A stretch of 64,000 bases of DNA. It comes from Cladobotryum mycophilum (taxonomy: Eukaryota > Ascomycota > Sordariomycetes > Hypocreales > Hypocreaceae). Shown here piece after piece: positions 11,420 to 23,401 of the stretch; within the stretch, counting starts at the first letter, position 1, and the number at the start of each line of letters is the position of its first letter. A program made the position numbers and the translations under genes. The notes below the pieces were generated by a model that saw only the letters and a program-made list of their open reading frames with translations, did not search any database and was not told the origin of the DNA. The DNA is taken from positions 3,348,001 through 3,412,000 of the forward strand of contig JAVFKD010000016.1 in NCBI GenBank assembly GCA_036429605.1. The letters run 5' to 3'.

Positions 11420-12238
11420 ATGAGTGGCTATCGTGGTCGCTCAACTTCTCGCTACGGCGGCTACGACGATGAGAGTCCCTATCTCTACGAGAGAGACAGC
11501 GACTCTCGTGGTCGCTCAACCTCTCGTTATGGCGACTATTCCCATGACAGCCCCTATCGCTATGAGAGGGACAGTGACTCTCGCGGTCGCTCAACCTCCC
11601 GCTACGGCAACTACACCTACGACAGCCCCTATCGCTACGAGAGAGAGCGCGACTACGGCCGTTCCCTCTCAACGCCTCGCTATCGAGTCGAGGGCTGGGG
11701 CCGAACTCCAGAGCGTGCCGCTTCATCCACCCGCTACGTCGACTGGGATGATTGGGACAACAGGGAAGACGGGGACGACTGGGGTAACCGCCCTTACTCG
11801 GACCAGTTTTCATCCCTGATGGATTCCTACGACTACGACAGGGATTCCCGAGGAGGAGGAAGGGCCTTTAGCAGCAGCTGGAGACTCGGCTCCGGCGTCT
11901 ACAACCCACGCTCGAGCCCCTACCGCAGCTCATACGGATCTGGTGGCCGCGAGGGCGGCACCAGATACTCCACCTCATCCCGGGAGATCCCCATCGTACT
12001 GGACGCCCCGTCAGAGCCCGCCTGGAGGCGCTGGGCGTCCGGGGAAGCGGGCAGAGAATCCCGCCCCGAGAGCACCCGGGCGGACAACCTGCGAATGACC
12101 ATCCAATCGGGCTGGAGCGCACAGGCTTCCCGCGAGGAGAGCAAGAGGTCGCGCTCGAGCTGGACAGAATCCGTGGTATTACACGACGACGTCGAGAAGA
12201 CGATGATTGAATGTCTTCCTGGATGGCAGTCTTTCTGA
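11420..12238 (+). CDS. Arg/Ser/Tyr-rich protein with three 25-residue repeats, function unknown
   Basis: A 272-residue single-exon ORF beginning at ATG 11420 after a pyrimidine-rich leader. Residues about 5-79 are three near-identical 25-residue repeats, each starting RGRSTSRYG and ending with a Tyr/Arg/Asp-rich half (SPYRYERDSDS). The middle has WDDWDNREDGDDWGNRP and YDYDRDSRGGG; the C-terminal third is richer in Arg/Glu/Ser and ends CLPGWQSF. There is no signal peptide or membrane segment. The composition resembles low-complexity RS/RG-type RNA-associated or intrinsically disordered proteins, but no family was recognised. Codon use in the repeats (many TAC, CGC, CTC) supports real coding. 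It is flanked on both sides by more than 1 kb without genes. Confidence 0.7.
   Translation: MSGYRGRSTSRYGGYDDESPYLYERDSDSRGRSTSRYGDYSHDSPYRYERDSDSRGRSTSRYGNYTYDSPYRYERERDYGRSLSTPRYRVEGWGRTPERAASSTRYVDWDDWDNREDGDDWGNRPYSDQFSSLMDSYDYDRDSRGGGRAFSSSWRLGSGVYNPRSSPYRSSYGSGGREGGTRYSTSSREIPIVLDAPSEPAWRRWASGEAGRESRPESTRADNLRMTIQSGWSAQASREESKRSRSSWTESVVLHDDVEKTMIECLPGWQSF
11432..11656 (+). repeat. Three tandem 75-bp coding repeats
   Basis: Units start at 11432, 11507 and 11582 (CGTGGTCGCTCAAC or close variants), a strict 75-bp period that keeps the reading frame. Units differ mostly at third codon positions and in the residues after RYG. This implies duplication followed by selection on the protein, or recent gene conversion. 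Confidence 0.9.
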
Positions 12239-13367
12239 CTCCTCCTCTCTCCCTTATTCCATCAAGTCCCAACACCATGATTCAACTATCCCCAAACATA
12301 TCATCAAGTTACTGAATCCCCTATTCCCTTTGTTAGCTTTGTTTTCAAATTTGCAACATTTTCCCATTCAACACTCCACCAACCCATACAAAAAAAGAAT
12401 TTAAAAGAATTAAAAAAAAAACTGGAAAAAATACAAAACCCAACCAAAAAGGCCTCTTTTGGCTCTCTCTACCATTTTCTACTATTTGTCCTTACTGTTT
12501 TCCTTGTCTTTTTTTAACATCTCTCATGTTTTCTTCTTCTTCAATTCCCCTCAACACATAAAAACAAAACACCCCAAAAAAACCTGAAAGATAAAACAAA
12601 CTCGAAAAAAAGACCTTCCCTTTTTTCTGATAGCTTTCTTTCTCTCTCCTACACCACTCTTTTGTTGTCTTTGACAACGCTCCTTTCTTTATGCGCTCAC
12701 ACGCTTTATGACGGATATGGATGTCGTGATGGAAACGGTTTCTTTTCTTGCACCTCACTTGTTTCAATGAATCAACTTTCACTTCTTTCTCCCTTTATTA
12801 TAATGGGAGCCCCCTTTTTAGATAGCTAGCTTAGATTGGTTGTCGCAAGGCAACAAAACAATAAAGGCCCCCTTTTCCATGTGTTCGTGAACTCAATAGT
12901 TGTGATTGGATTTGGATTAGATTGGCTAAGATTGATTAGGTTACAGAGAATTCTACTCATCAATGGAAATCCTCAGTATTGAAGACCAGATCGCCCCCAT
13001 TCGGGCTCTCGTCCACAGGCATGGCCCTGATTCGAACCGGGGCAATCAGTCATGAGAACGTAATGCCTGCTCAGATCATTTATCGGAACCCTCCACATGT
13101 CTCTTCATTCCCGACCTTCCTCTGGTCTTTTGACGTTCCTCCAGGTTTGTTCGTTCTGGTAAATGTCTTCATTGCTCGAAGTAAAACTAGATTTCGCGAT
13201 CTTGCAGCATCTATCATGTATAATACATCATGTAGCATTACAGCCATCATACATCCGTAGACTCTAGCGTAAATCTTCCCATATGCTCACCAACTATGCC
13301 AAGACGGGCTTACAATCTAAATATCCAGATAAACAATAAGTGATTTAAAAAAATCTCCAACATCAGC
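12239..13367. other. Intergenic between convergent genes, A/T-run rich
   Basis: 1.13 kb between the repeat-protein stop and the aminopeptidase stop. Roughly 12380-12650 is dense in A- and T-homopolymers and CT tracts, as expected for 3' untranslated and terminator sequence. No ORF with family character. A tRNA-like B-box at about 13029-13038 was examined and rejected. Confidence 0.5.
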
Positions 13368-14683
13368 TTACAGCTGTTCTCTCTCATTCTTGACGAAGCT
13401 GTGATAGCCAAGCTCAACAACTAAGCCAAGAGTCATCTTGGCATGCTGGAGCATGTGGTCAAATGATAGATACTTCATGAGGTCATCGGTCGTGTGGATC
13501 TTCTTGGAAGCGGTCTCAAAGGCAGACTCGATGACAAAGGCTGAGGCATAACCAGCTTTGGAGGCAGAGGCATGATCAGAGCAGGCATAACCACACTTGG
13601 TCTCGACCCACGGGATATCACAGTACTATAAGCTTTGTTAATACGGGGACAGGCAAATAGTGTTAGCGTTATGGATCAGCTTACCCCTTCAATAATCTTC
13701 TTGATAAACCCGGTGAGACCTTGGTGGACGTAGTCGGTAATGACACCCACGCTCTCTGGCTCGCCGGCGTCGAGGGTGCCCTGAATGTAGCCAGTCATGT
13801 CTTGCTGCAACATGGCCTTGACATCACGTTTCTGCTTTGCATAGGAGGAAAAGATATCCTGGCTACCGAGCAAGCCAGCCTCCTCAGCACTGTACCAGTG
13901 GAACTCGATCGTGTTCTGCGCCCCGCCATCGATAATATCCCGATCCGTGAGAAGGGTCCGGAAGACCTCCATGATAGTGACTGTGCCACTACCATCATCA
14001 TCGGCGCCGGGAGCAGCTAGGATAGTGGGCAGCCAAAGATTTGTCGAGTCTTGGTGGGCGCCGATGACGATGGTTGACTTGGACTGGCCAGGAATGGTGG
14101 CAATGACCGACTTCTGCTTCCAGCGATGGTCAAAGTGCTTGGCCGTGACTGTTTCATTGGCACCAGCCTCTTTAATGATGCTATTGACCTTGTCCAAGAT
14201 CCACTGTGACGACTGAAGACCGTAATCGGAGTTATAGTATCGGGTCCAGTAGCTGGTCAGGTGCCCAAGGTTCTCCTCCATATTCTCCTTACGAAGATAC
14301 GAAAAGAGCCCGTGGACCTTGTCCTGTCTGGTCAACTTCTTAGGGTATGTGACAAGGGGCGGTTTCGGCACCGACGGCGATCGTTCCGCGGTAAGGTCGC
14401 GGTGGTTGGTGATGTCGATGAAGTTCTGGCCATTCTAGGAGAAAAGGGTCAGCAATGTTTAATAGCTATGGAAGTGCATATGGGGAGAACTGCAACATAC
14501 TCGACGTAGCTCCCACTTTCCCTCTTCAGTCACCCACTGAGTCTTGCCAGGGGCCGTCTCGACGAGGAACTTCTCATCGCTGGGTCCGCTGAGGACGACA
14601 TTATCCTGTTCGTGGTGCTCAATAAAGCGAGCGGAGATGGCAGGCGCGCATGCGGCCAAAAGCGAAACATGTGAGAACTTCAT
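13368..14683 (-). CDS. LAP1: Secreted leucine aminopeptidase 1, peptidase family M28
   Basis: Three exons with introns at 14435-14500 (66 nt) and 13626-13684 (59 nt), both phase 0, give 396 residues, the usual size for fungal LAP1. A signal peptide is clear at the start (MKFSHVSLLAACAPAISA), followed by a pro-region. The zinc-site residues of M28 can be read in order: His/Asp in VIGAHQDSTN, bridging Asp in GADDDGSGT, Glu-Glu in YSAEEAGLLGS, Asp in QQDMTGY, and the last His in CGYACSDHASAS. It should remove N-terminal residues from extracellular peptides and serve nutrient uptake. The start ATG 14683 places the signal peptide exactly at the N-terminus. Nothing appears missing or broken. Confidence 0.93.
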
Positions 14684-15761
14684 GACTGCAGGTATAGTTT
14701 GCGACGATGATGATGGAGGAAGAAGAGGAGAAGAGGGTGCACAGGTCAGACGGAGGGTGTAAGGGAGCCGGGGAGAGCTGACGTAGGTACCCGCCTGTAC
14801 AAATACACACACTAGCCACACCAAAAACAGACCCCATAGCAACAAGATTCAAGGCCATGGTACAAGAGAGTAAAGGTTCCAAAGTCAATATACTCCGGCC
14901 AATCTTAAAATTCAACTCATGCAATGTTTAATCTCAAGTCCAAATAGAATTTTAAGCCTCTTTATAAATTTCCCATTTTCTCAAAGGACTTTTAGACATG
15001 ATTGCTTCACTTAGCATACTATCCTCCTTGTCAAGCTACAAAGAGTGGGTCGTTGTACAGAGATCACAAGTCCGGGGAAATTGCCAGATACGGATTAGAC
15101 TGGCGTGTATTTTAAAGTCTCATGTGTATGTTTGGACCCTTGGAGAGCTCTTAAGAGCTTCCATCTTGGGCATGTGACAAGCTCTAGATTGGTTTTATCA
15201 GCGCCACCAAGGTACCGTACCTCCTTGACTGTATTTAGTTCGCACCGAAGCTTGCATAGCAGAGAAGCAACTTTACTATCCACCAATTTCCAGCACACCA
15301 AGATGAGTTATTGGGTTAAGTATCTAGTAATAGTTTGTGCGTATCCAATACTTATAGAGCCAAGGCAATTGGAAAGGAGATGGCATAGATTCACTAAGAA
15401 TTCGAATACTGTCTGTTACTTGAAGATGATGTTGAAGGTTCACATATATATGAGTCACGTTAAGCACGCAATCATACCAAATAGTTTGCATCTTCCCCTA
15501 GGTAAATTCTCAAATGTAGTACAATGCACTGTTCCTTTCAAGCAAGTCTCATTCCTAAGCTTGTACGATCCTGACAAGCTGTATACAGTTTTGGCGGCAT
15601 CCTGCTGCCGCTCTCAGGGCGTGTCGTCTTGTTCTTCCAAAAAGGGTTGGAGGGTGCTTCTATCTCATAGCAATAATACATATGCTGAATTCCACGTACG
15701 AAGCAAAGTAAGCCCCTCGTGGTTATCTTCCAAGACGCCTTGCAATAAAAGCCACGTAAGA
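14684..15761. other. Intergenic, LAP1 promoter side
   Basis: 1.08 kb between the LAP1 start and the stop of the PQ-loop gene. A GATGATGATGG tract lies just upstream of LAP1. The plus-strand ORF that begins at 15105 runs into the antisense of the PQ-loop gene and is not supported. No other structure recognised. Confidence 0.5.
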
Positions 15762-16948
15762 TCAATCATGTGTCGAATAGTAGTTCTTGTGCGGGTTGCC
15801 GATGCCTCCTGGGCGCAGCAGTGGTTGATTCTCCCTGGCAATGGCACGCTCCTCGCGCTCTTGAATGTGATCCAAATCTTCTTCGGTCTCGGCATATCGC
15901 TCCGGGTGACCCGTGAAAGGCCCTGGAAGACCGCGCTCCCAGCCTTCCGAGTATGTTCGAGGAGCGATGGGACGCTGGGGGGCGGCATGTTGTTCGATAG
16001 GCGACTGTGGTGCGCTGCTCACAAAGCTGTGTGAGTAGCCATCTGATCGTCTGGTAATCTCGAAATATATGCCCAAGAACAGCACGGTGCCTTGCATGGC
16101 TGCAGTCAGGAGGTAAATGGCCCACGTGCTCCACCCTTCCATGCCGAGTCTCGCGAAGAGGCTCGCAGCGAACAACAAGCCGCCTGGTGTCTGAATGCAC
16201 ATCATAGGGATGCTCAAACTGCCGACATGCTTCAGCCGGTATGTCATGTAAATTTGAGGAATGTATTGCACAGCGGCGAGCGCAGCGGCCATGACTCCAA
16301 GGAAGTTGGCCCAGAAATTGAGTTGATTGGGGATCGCAATGGCAAAGACGCCGGTGAGGAAAATGACAAGGAGGCCGTGAAGAAGGCAGAGAAGACCAAC
16401 GGTGGCGGCCATCTGCCACTTAGGCGACTCCCCACCAAGCTCTTCCTGCGATACATTGGCCTGTTGGTAGCGGAAAAAGATAAGGAACAAGACAAGACTG
16501 TGGTATTGTGAGCATGAATTAACAAGACAAATCGGGTTTGGGGTTTGACCTACATGGCGGTAAAGCACAACCATTGTGTTCCAAGCTGGGCAACTCCAAG
16601 CAGGCCGGCCACACACTCAAACGTCTCCAACTCTTTACAACATCCTATGGCCTTTCGAGAAGGAGAAACGGTGAGAATATTGGCAAAGCCAGCGGTAGCG
16701 GAGGTGGTTCCGAGGAGGACGAAGTAGGGAGAAATGCCCTCGGCGGTGCCTCGAGAAATGATGCGATAATGCTGAGGCAAGTAGGAAATTAAAAGACCGA
16801 TCAAGATGATGCTAGCTTTCTGTCAGTGCGAGTTCAGGTGGCATCTCCTCAACGTTGTGGGGAAAGCTGACATGGAAACCACAAGCTCCATATACGAGGG
16901 AGCTTTGAGCTCATCGCACACCGCGCTGAAGGGCGAGGCGTCGTCCAT
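15762..16948 (-). CDS. PQ-loop repeat membrane protein
   Basis: Three exons (introns 16812-16871, 60 nt; 16498-16553, 56 nt) give 356 residues. Two PQ-loop motifs are visible: ISYLPQHYRII in exon 2 and VQYIPQIYMTYRLK in exon 3, each at the end of a membrane helix. Hydropathy suggests about seven helices in the first 240 residues. The PQ-loop/SWEET superfamily includes lysosomal and vacuolar cystine and cationic amino-acid exporters, so a small-solute transporter is likely; the substrate cannot be named. The hydrophilic tail contains ENQPLL, which fits an acidic dileucine sorting signal (ExxxLL) and would agree with vacuolar or endosomal location. The start at 16948 (MDDASPFSAVCDEL) is the first ATG that splices in frame. 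Confidence 0.85.
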
Positions 16949-18382
16949 GGCGGCGATGATATGCTCCTGAGCGCTGTCTGTCCTAGGAGGAGAGGTGATG
17001 TACGAAGGTAGGTAGGCAGTCTTTGATGGAGGTTGCACCGGTCAAAAGTGCACGGGCGAAGGTGACAAGTATGCGAGAAGAAATCGAAAAAGGATCTGAA
17101 TGCAGAAAATGCGTAAATGATAGATAGAAGTAGATATGGCGTTGGGCCCTGATCAAGGTACGCGAGAGGCGAGAGAAGCTGATGACGGCGGGGCGGAGTC
17201 CAGTAACTCGCTCGGGCTGGTCCGGGAGGAAGAGCCACAATAGCAGCAGGGCCTAGGCTAAATTCATGATGTGTAAGAGAGAGATGGAGAGGAAGGGATC
17301 GAGATTTGCGAGGCCCGTCTGTATCTGTTGAGGAAATGCGATTTGAGTCAAGTTGCAGCGTGGATGAGACAAGAGACGGGACAATGGCATGGGGCGTGAA
17401 TGGGGTTTTGAGGGATGGAGGTGAAGTGAAGTGAAGTGAGTGAGTGAGGTGAGGTAAGAATGGATGGTTGGAGGGTTGGAGGGTGAAAGGGTGGAGGGAT
17501 CCATGGATGGGGGTGCTAGCGCTCCTCCAGTGAGGTGCTGGGGGAACCTTGAGCACCACCGCTAGGGAGCCATAGGGCACCCAAGCACCAAAGGCACTTG
17601 AGGGGGGAGCATGGACAGTGGTCACCTAGAGGTAACCTAGTGGTAACGGTTTAGGCGGGCTTGGCGCACCTTCAGCCCGCATGTCCCACCTGTAGCGGTC
17701 CAAGGGCACTAGAACCAAGGGCGGCCAGGCAAACGCGTACTGTAATCTTCATCACGTATTCATGTCACTCGTCGCCTGTGACTCGCTAGCAGAGTACATG
17801 TTTGGTACTTGACCGTGATAACAATCGCCCGTATCGCTCCAGACCAAGATTCCCCATCCAGGCAACATCCATGGATCCAGTTGATCCCCCATGACGTCGA
17901 TGCAAAGCGATTACTGGTCCCTGCAGAGCCAGCACAATTGGGCTTTGAGCTCGCTCGGGCTTGGGCCCATTCTTTTTTCCCATTTTCCAGAAGACCCGCC
18001 AAACCCGTCTCGATCCGTTGTTCATCTCATCCATCCAACCATCGCTTCCCTCTCATCGGAAGATTATGAGGCCATCTTGAACCCCCGGGGTCACAGCCTA
18101 TGCGGAGTATACATACCTATATGGCATGGACAACAGCCTGTGCGTGCATGCCCAATAGAGAGAGGTACCTGGTAAGCATCCATCTACCTACACCGGGTGC
18201 TAAACTCTGGGAAACGCAGAAAGAAAGGGAGGAAAAAACTTTACACAGACATCCGGCACACAATAGGTACCCCTATAACACGCTATAGCACGCAATTCAA
18301 ATAAGCCAAGAGGAGATCTGCATGAACCAAAAGCGTGCGAAGCTGAAGACGGAATAAACAAAAAAAATTAGCAGATGGATGC
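16949..18382. other. Intergenic with GAGTG/GGAGG simple-sequence tracts
   Basis: 1.43 kb between divergent genes. Around 17420-17500 there is a run of short GAAGTGAAGTG and GGTTGGAGG repeats. ORFs in this interval are low-complexity read-throughs of those tracts. No RNA gene or transposon feature seen. Confidence 0.5.
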
Positions 18383-18557
18383 ATGTCACAGCGCGCCATC
18401 CCAAACATGATCCAAGGGGAGGAAAGTAGTGCTCGTTCCCCTGAAGAGGGGGCGAGCCGTCCAGTTGAAGACGTGCAACAAAGCCCAGCCATACGCCTGC
18501 TCGCCCAGCGTTCTGCTCGTGCCGACAACAAGGAACTCAGACTTAAATTGCCGTCAC

Positions 18558-18592
<35 letters not shown>

Positions 18593-19798
18593 GACGAGTC
18601 TCAAAAGAACAAACTCACGTCATCCAGCGATAGCCGTCTATACTATACATCGGCTCAATGGACTACAGACGGAACTTCCCTCATTACGACTTCATCCGAC
18701 CAGACCGTCTCCTCTTTTGTGCTTCCTGCAGACCTTCTGCAGCCTGCAGGGGAAGCGCGAACGCTGCAGCCACAAGCAAGTATCAAACTTCCAGAGCCAA
18801 CCCAAGTCGTTGCTGCAGCGCCCTACTTCTCGCTCGCCGAACCAACATCCCAGTTGCTCCTGGTGGGATGTAGAGACCATCCTCTACAGGTGTACCATGC
18901 CTTTCCCAAGGATGCCCGGTCCGCTCCCCTGACCTCTTATAAGCTCATCAAAAAGGAATCAGAGCAGTACATTACTCCTGCGTCACTGCTGTGGGAATAC
19001 CCCGGAACTCACTTTGTGTGCGGTTCCGCGAACCGTCTGGATTATTTTGACATGTCTCAGCATGGCTCTGGTGGGCCCCTCCTAACCGTTCCTACGATAC
19101 CATCCAGACGGCACATCTTAAAGGGAGGCGGGGTAGGCATGAAGGGTACCGTCGCCGCATTGGCTGCTTCTCCCCGGGATGCCAACGGCGGTTCCGTTCT
19201 TGCGGCGGGCACTTGGACGCGGTGGATGGGACTGTATGATCTCCACCGCACCGACCGAGTCATTGCCCACTGGTCCATATCGAACGCAGAAGCGGGCTTC
19301 CAAGTTAGTCTGGGCGGGCAAGGCATTGTCCAGACGGCCTGGAGTCCGTGTGGACGGTATCTTGTAATCAATGAGCGTCAGGCTGAGGGGCTACTGGTCT
19401 ACGACATCCGAGGTACAGGTCAACTACTGAGCGTGTTAAAAGGACGCAGGTCAAACACGCAGCAGAGGCTCCACTGCGATGTCTTCCAAGGGGAGACTGG
19501 CTTCGAAGTCTGGGCGGGATCCCAAGACGGCTCAGTCGCGGTATGGGAGGGCGTTGGTTCGCAAAACGATGTCGTCGAGCCGTCTTGGACCTGGAAAGCT
19601 CACGATTCGCCAATCGGGAGCACCATCATCCACTCTAGTGGCTCAGTAGTAGCAACTTGCTCCGGGGGCTGGGGCCATCCCTCAGGAGGTGATGACTCTG
19701 CAGATAAAACGCATGATGAGCTATGCAACGGCCGAGTGTTTGACGAATCATCCATAAAAGTCTGGTCCATTGAGGGCAGCACGGAGCCCGATTCTTGA
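18383..19798 (+). CDS. WD40 protein of the Swt21/WRAP53 (TCAB1) type
   Basis: A single-exon gene of 471 residues starting at ATG 18383. WD-like blades can be followed from about residue 85 (SAQWTTDGTSLITTSSDQTVSSF), through LLVGCRDHPLQVYHAF, AGTWTRWMGLYDLHR, TAWSPCGRYLVIN, WAGSQDGSVAVWEG, to a last blade ending SSIKVWSIEG. The order and the spacing of the TWTRWMGLYD and CGRYLVINER segments match Swt21 of yeast and animal WRAP53, which act on spliceosomal snRNP or telomerase/Cajal-body RNPs. A role in RNP assembly is therefore inferred. The N-terminal 80 residues are disordered and hold a run of ten Asp (see the repeat entry). Length agrees with the family. Confidence 0.75.
18560..18589 (+). 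repeat. (GAT)10 coding microsatellite
   Basis: Ten perfect GAT codons give ten consecutive Asp in the disordered N-terminus of the WD40 protein. Perfect codon identity indicates a slippage-prone tract that may vary in length between strains. Confidence 0.9.
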
Positions 19799-22151
19799 TT
19801 CGTATCTTTGTCAGCATGTAAGCATGTATAATCAATCTAAACCCACATATACCCATAGATATTGGGGAGGAATCTCAAGGAGCGTGTGAAAACAAAAGGA
19901 GACAACATTAGCCAGCAAAGGAGGACTACAATACGAAGTACATAAAGGTGATGTCATGTGGGCTACTTTTTTCACGGGAATTTCCACCGCGCACAAAAGA
20001 TTTTCGCCGTGGAAGGGGGGATGCTTTTTTCTTCATCAGACATGTCTTAACGAATTCTTGGAATAGTCTCTTGGAATAGTCTGGCTAGGGCGGAGATGCC
20101 AAACAAAGAAAAGGGTCTTGTCTCGGTTTTTACCCTCCGCCGATATCAGAAGCGGAACGATACCGTTCTAGGCTATTACCGATCCAAACAAAGATGTTGT
20201 TTACGCTCATTTCTAAAACAGGTATGAGTTTGCGAGATGTTGGTTGATGGGTGGGGGAGGGGAGTTGACCGGTCGGCAGAGCTTCTTGGGACCTAAGCTT
20301 GGAGCACTTGAGATCCAGACCGCGATCTTGGTGCATTAGTACACCGAATTCTACGGGATAAGTTGGGGATCATCCGTCTGGCTGATGGAGAGGGGGAGGG
20401 GGAATCTCCTCCACTTTTTGGATCAAGACATGAGGAGAGTTCGGTGAGTGCTTAACCTGATTCTTGGATTCGAACAAAAGGAAAAAAAGGGAGAGAAAAA
20501 AGAAAAACTCATTTGTTCCCGCTTTCTCCGCTCCTCTCCGGTGTTCGAGGTCGGAAAAGGAAAACCCTCTTGGAGAACTCCACTTCCGCCTTGTCGATCT
20601 AGCATCAACTTTCTTACTACTTCATGGAGCGATAGCCGTGTGCCGTCCTTGCTACAGCAATGGGCTGGCAGTGTTCTCTACCAAGCCCAAGTAAGGTCTC
20701 CCGAAGGATCACGATCGTCCTCAACAGTTAAAAAAAGCAAAAAAAAGATATGCATGTCCTGCCAGCCTGCAGCACCCATCCTAAACAGCATAGTTGCAGA
20801 TCCCAAGGACGGGGTAGTTAGTCCATTGCAGTTTTATCCGCCGTCGAAATTTAAATATTGTTTACGCTAGAGCGTGCCTGGGGTCAAGAAAAGATGCCTT
20901 GTTGGGGAAGGATAATTGCTTCTTTAGAGACATTCAAGAGGTGGGAAGGGTGTGTGTGTGTGTGTGTGTGTGGCTGGTGGATGGAGGTAGTATTTCATAC
21001 GTTCCGCGGCAGTTGTCTTCAAATAGGTATTCATTCAATCCCATACCTCTCTCTCTTTATTCGAACTTCTTGGCAAAGGCCTAGTGAAGTAATTGGTAAA
21101 TCAATGTTCATAGAGGAAGACGGCTTCATAAAGCGATAGTGAAGACCCCGGATCCCTGGTCATGAAATGCAAATGAGCAGGACCAATCCCGCCCAACAAA
21201 CGATGGTCAGCCCCTGGGTAAGAGCAGTGACATGCTTACGAGCAATCCCTCAATATGTTGTCATTGGTGAGTAAAGTTAGATATATGCTATTGAGTAACT
21301 CAAAACTGTTGGGTTAGACGACCAAACTTCACCTACAGGATTTCACTCATGTAACGATGAAGAACTGCAACACAGATATGGCTACAAATTCCTTGATCAC
21401 GGTTCTACTTCATTCACCTTATCCTACTTCCCTAGCCAGCGAGCAACTCAGATGAGAGGCAAATCTCCCAAAACATCGAAGCAAAACATTGAAACAAAAT
21501 AAACACCCAAAACTCGTCAAAAGCCAAATCAGGGCATCGCCGCTTTCATACAAACTACCAACTTCAAACTACCTAGCCATATATATATATATATACCTAT
21601 CTATATATATCTGATCTTCAAAAACTCATCACCAAAAAAGTAACCACACCAGAATAAAAACATCCAAGTCATTCACATTCGCTTAAATATATATATTAAT
21701 CCACCAGCTCCGAACTCAGTAGCCTGTATACCTGCATATCATACAAGCAGTGTTCACCATCCAGGTTTTGTTGTTAAAAAAAAGCCAAATCCCCTCCTCC
21801 CCAAAAACCCCCTTAATTCACAACAACAAAAATACATACACGAATTTGTTCTTCTTTCAAACCAAAAAAATAAAAGAGGGTGAGTTTTTTTGTAAACAAG
21901 TAGGCCATGTTACACACTATCTGAGTAAAAAAAAAACTGAACAAGTTATTCGCCAAAAGGAGAGACAAAAAAGGTATTCAAGTTAAGTGAGTGACGTTAG
22001 GGAAAAAAGAATGCTTGCTAGCTCCGCGAGGAGAATTTGCTTCATGTCCTTGTTTTTCCAAAGTAGGAGGTCGGATTCGAAATTACAAAAATTCAATAGA
22101 AACATGGTCGTCTTGTGTTGAGTGAATGTGTGCTCTGTTTTTATTCTCCCA
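19799..22151. other. Long gene-free stretch with microsatellites
   Basis: 2.35 kb between convergent genes. It holds a (TG)11 tract at 20951-20972, TA-rich tracts near 21579-21610 and 21686-21696, and A-runs at 21775-21785 and 21927-21936. Small ORFs have no coding character. It may contain untranslated regions of the neighbours or a non-coding transcript, but nothing in the sequence proves one. Confidence 0.5.
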
Positions 22152-23401
22152 TTATACCCATGATCGGTCTCGACTGCGTGCTGAGGATCTGGTTTGTGAC
22201 CAGAAGGACCCTCCGCCAGCTCTCCTGGGCCCAGGATAAGGCTCTGCTTCGTATGTCGGCGACATACCACCCTGTGGTTTCTCACCACCGTGTGTCAAAG
22301 GAATCTCATCTGATGGCCTGGAGCGGACGGTGTCGAGAGGAACGGCAAGACCAATAGTGTTTGCATCATGTGTAAGATTGTCAAGCGGCCTCTCATGGTT
22401 CTCATGTGGAGGATTGGTTGCCAAGTTGGCTTGAGCATAAGCGTGACTTCTCAATTCGTTGTCTTTTTCGGCAGATGGGCTAGGGACCAGGTCAGTAACA
22501 GTAACTTGTAAAATGGTATCATCATATCCTTACTTGATGTATGCCTTGGGCATGGATTGTCGACGACGTCGCCAGAACCAGAATGCAAACATTCCTAGGA
22601 CGAGCAATGCAGAGATGCCGCCAACTACACCACCAACGATAGGCCCAGAACTTTTTGAGTTCTTGCCCTTGTCTGGGGCCGAAGGGTCAGAGGTTGAACT
22701 TGAAGTTGCACCACCAGCACCAGCACCAGATGTACCAGTGGCAGTACCGGTCGAAGTTGCCGAGCCAGATTCTGTCGCAGCCGATGAATCGGCTAGTGTC
22801 GCAGGTCGAGATCCAATTGTCGTCGGTGTGGCAAGGGGGTTGGCGTGGCCGTCAAATCAACGGCGATACGGCTGAACTCCAGGGATGAATGTTCAAAGGC
22901 AGATGTAGCGACGATGGTTGCCAACTGCGAGGCTGTTCCACAGCCATATTGATAGTATCCTCCGTCGAATTTGTTTTTATAGCAGACCTCTGCCCCGGTA
23001 CACGTATAAACGTATGGATCCAGTACCGTCTGAGTATGGTTGTTGTAGTCGACGCAGCCGGTAAAGATACCCTTGGTACAAGGTCCTCCGTCAGGACAGC
23101 AGCCTATAGCTTGGTGGTGGAGATCGACAGCGCAGTGTGAGCCGGCTAAACATGTTGCCGGGAAGGCAGGGTCCCCGCCGATATATCCACAGACGGTGTT
23201 GAATTCGCGACGTCCGAGTTCGAATGGCGATATGGGGGCTGGTGTCGCAGCGACGAGAGGGTAATCCACCACATTCAGTTCATGATAGGCGACTGTCTTT
23301 GTCTCCCGGGGGAGCGAATGGCCAACGACGAGTTGGGAAAGGCTCGAAAGGACGAGAAGGGCGGTAGTCGTCGGTAATCGCGAGAAATCGTTTGGCATCA
23401 T
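22152..23401 (-). CDS. Cysteine-rich single-pass membrane protein, function unknown (one-base frame break)
   Basis: Start ATG 23401 (MMPNDFSRL) gives a signal peptide ending near VVGHS. The ectodomain has a dense Cys pattern (VCGYIGGDPAFPATC, GCCPDGGPCTKG, then GCVDY, YTCTGAEVCY and YQYGCG), followed by a Ser/Thr/Gly stalk. A single transmembrane helix follows (GGVVGGISALLVLGMFAFWF) with an RRRR stop-transfer, and then a cytosolic tail of about 115 residues beyond a 54-nt intron at 22480-22533. The layout is that of fungal cell-surface proteins, broadly like WSC-type sensors, but the Cys pattern is not one I can name. The frame breaks at the G-run 22835-22839 (minus strand C5): one more C would continue directly into the stalk and membrane helix. 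A sequencing indel is the simplest explanation. Confidence 0.7.

Noticed and set aside
13029..13038. tRNA B-box-like sequence (GGTTCGAATC on the minus strand)
   Set aside because: No matching acceptor stem, D-arm or anticodon arm could be folded around it; the T-stem itself has a mismatch.
15105..16034. 309-codon plus-strand ORF
   Set aside because: Its second half is antisense to the PQ-loop gene and its first half has no motif; the PQ-loop exons explain the region.
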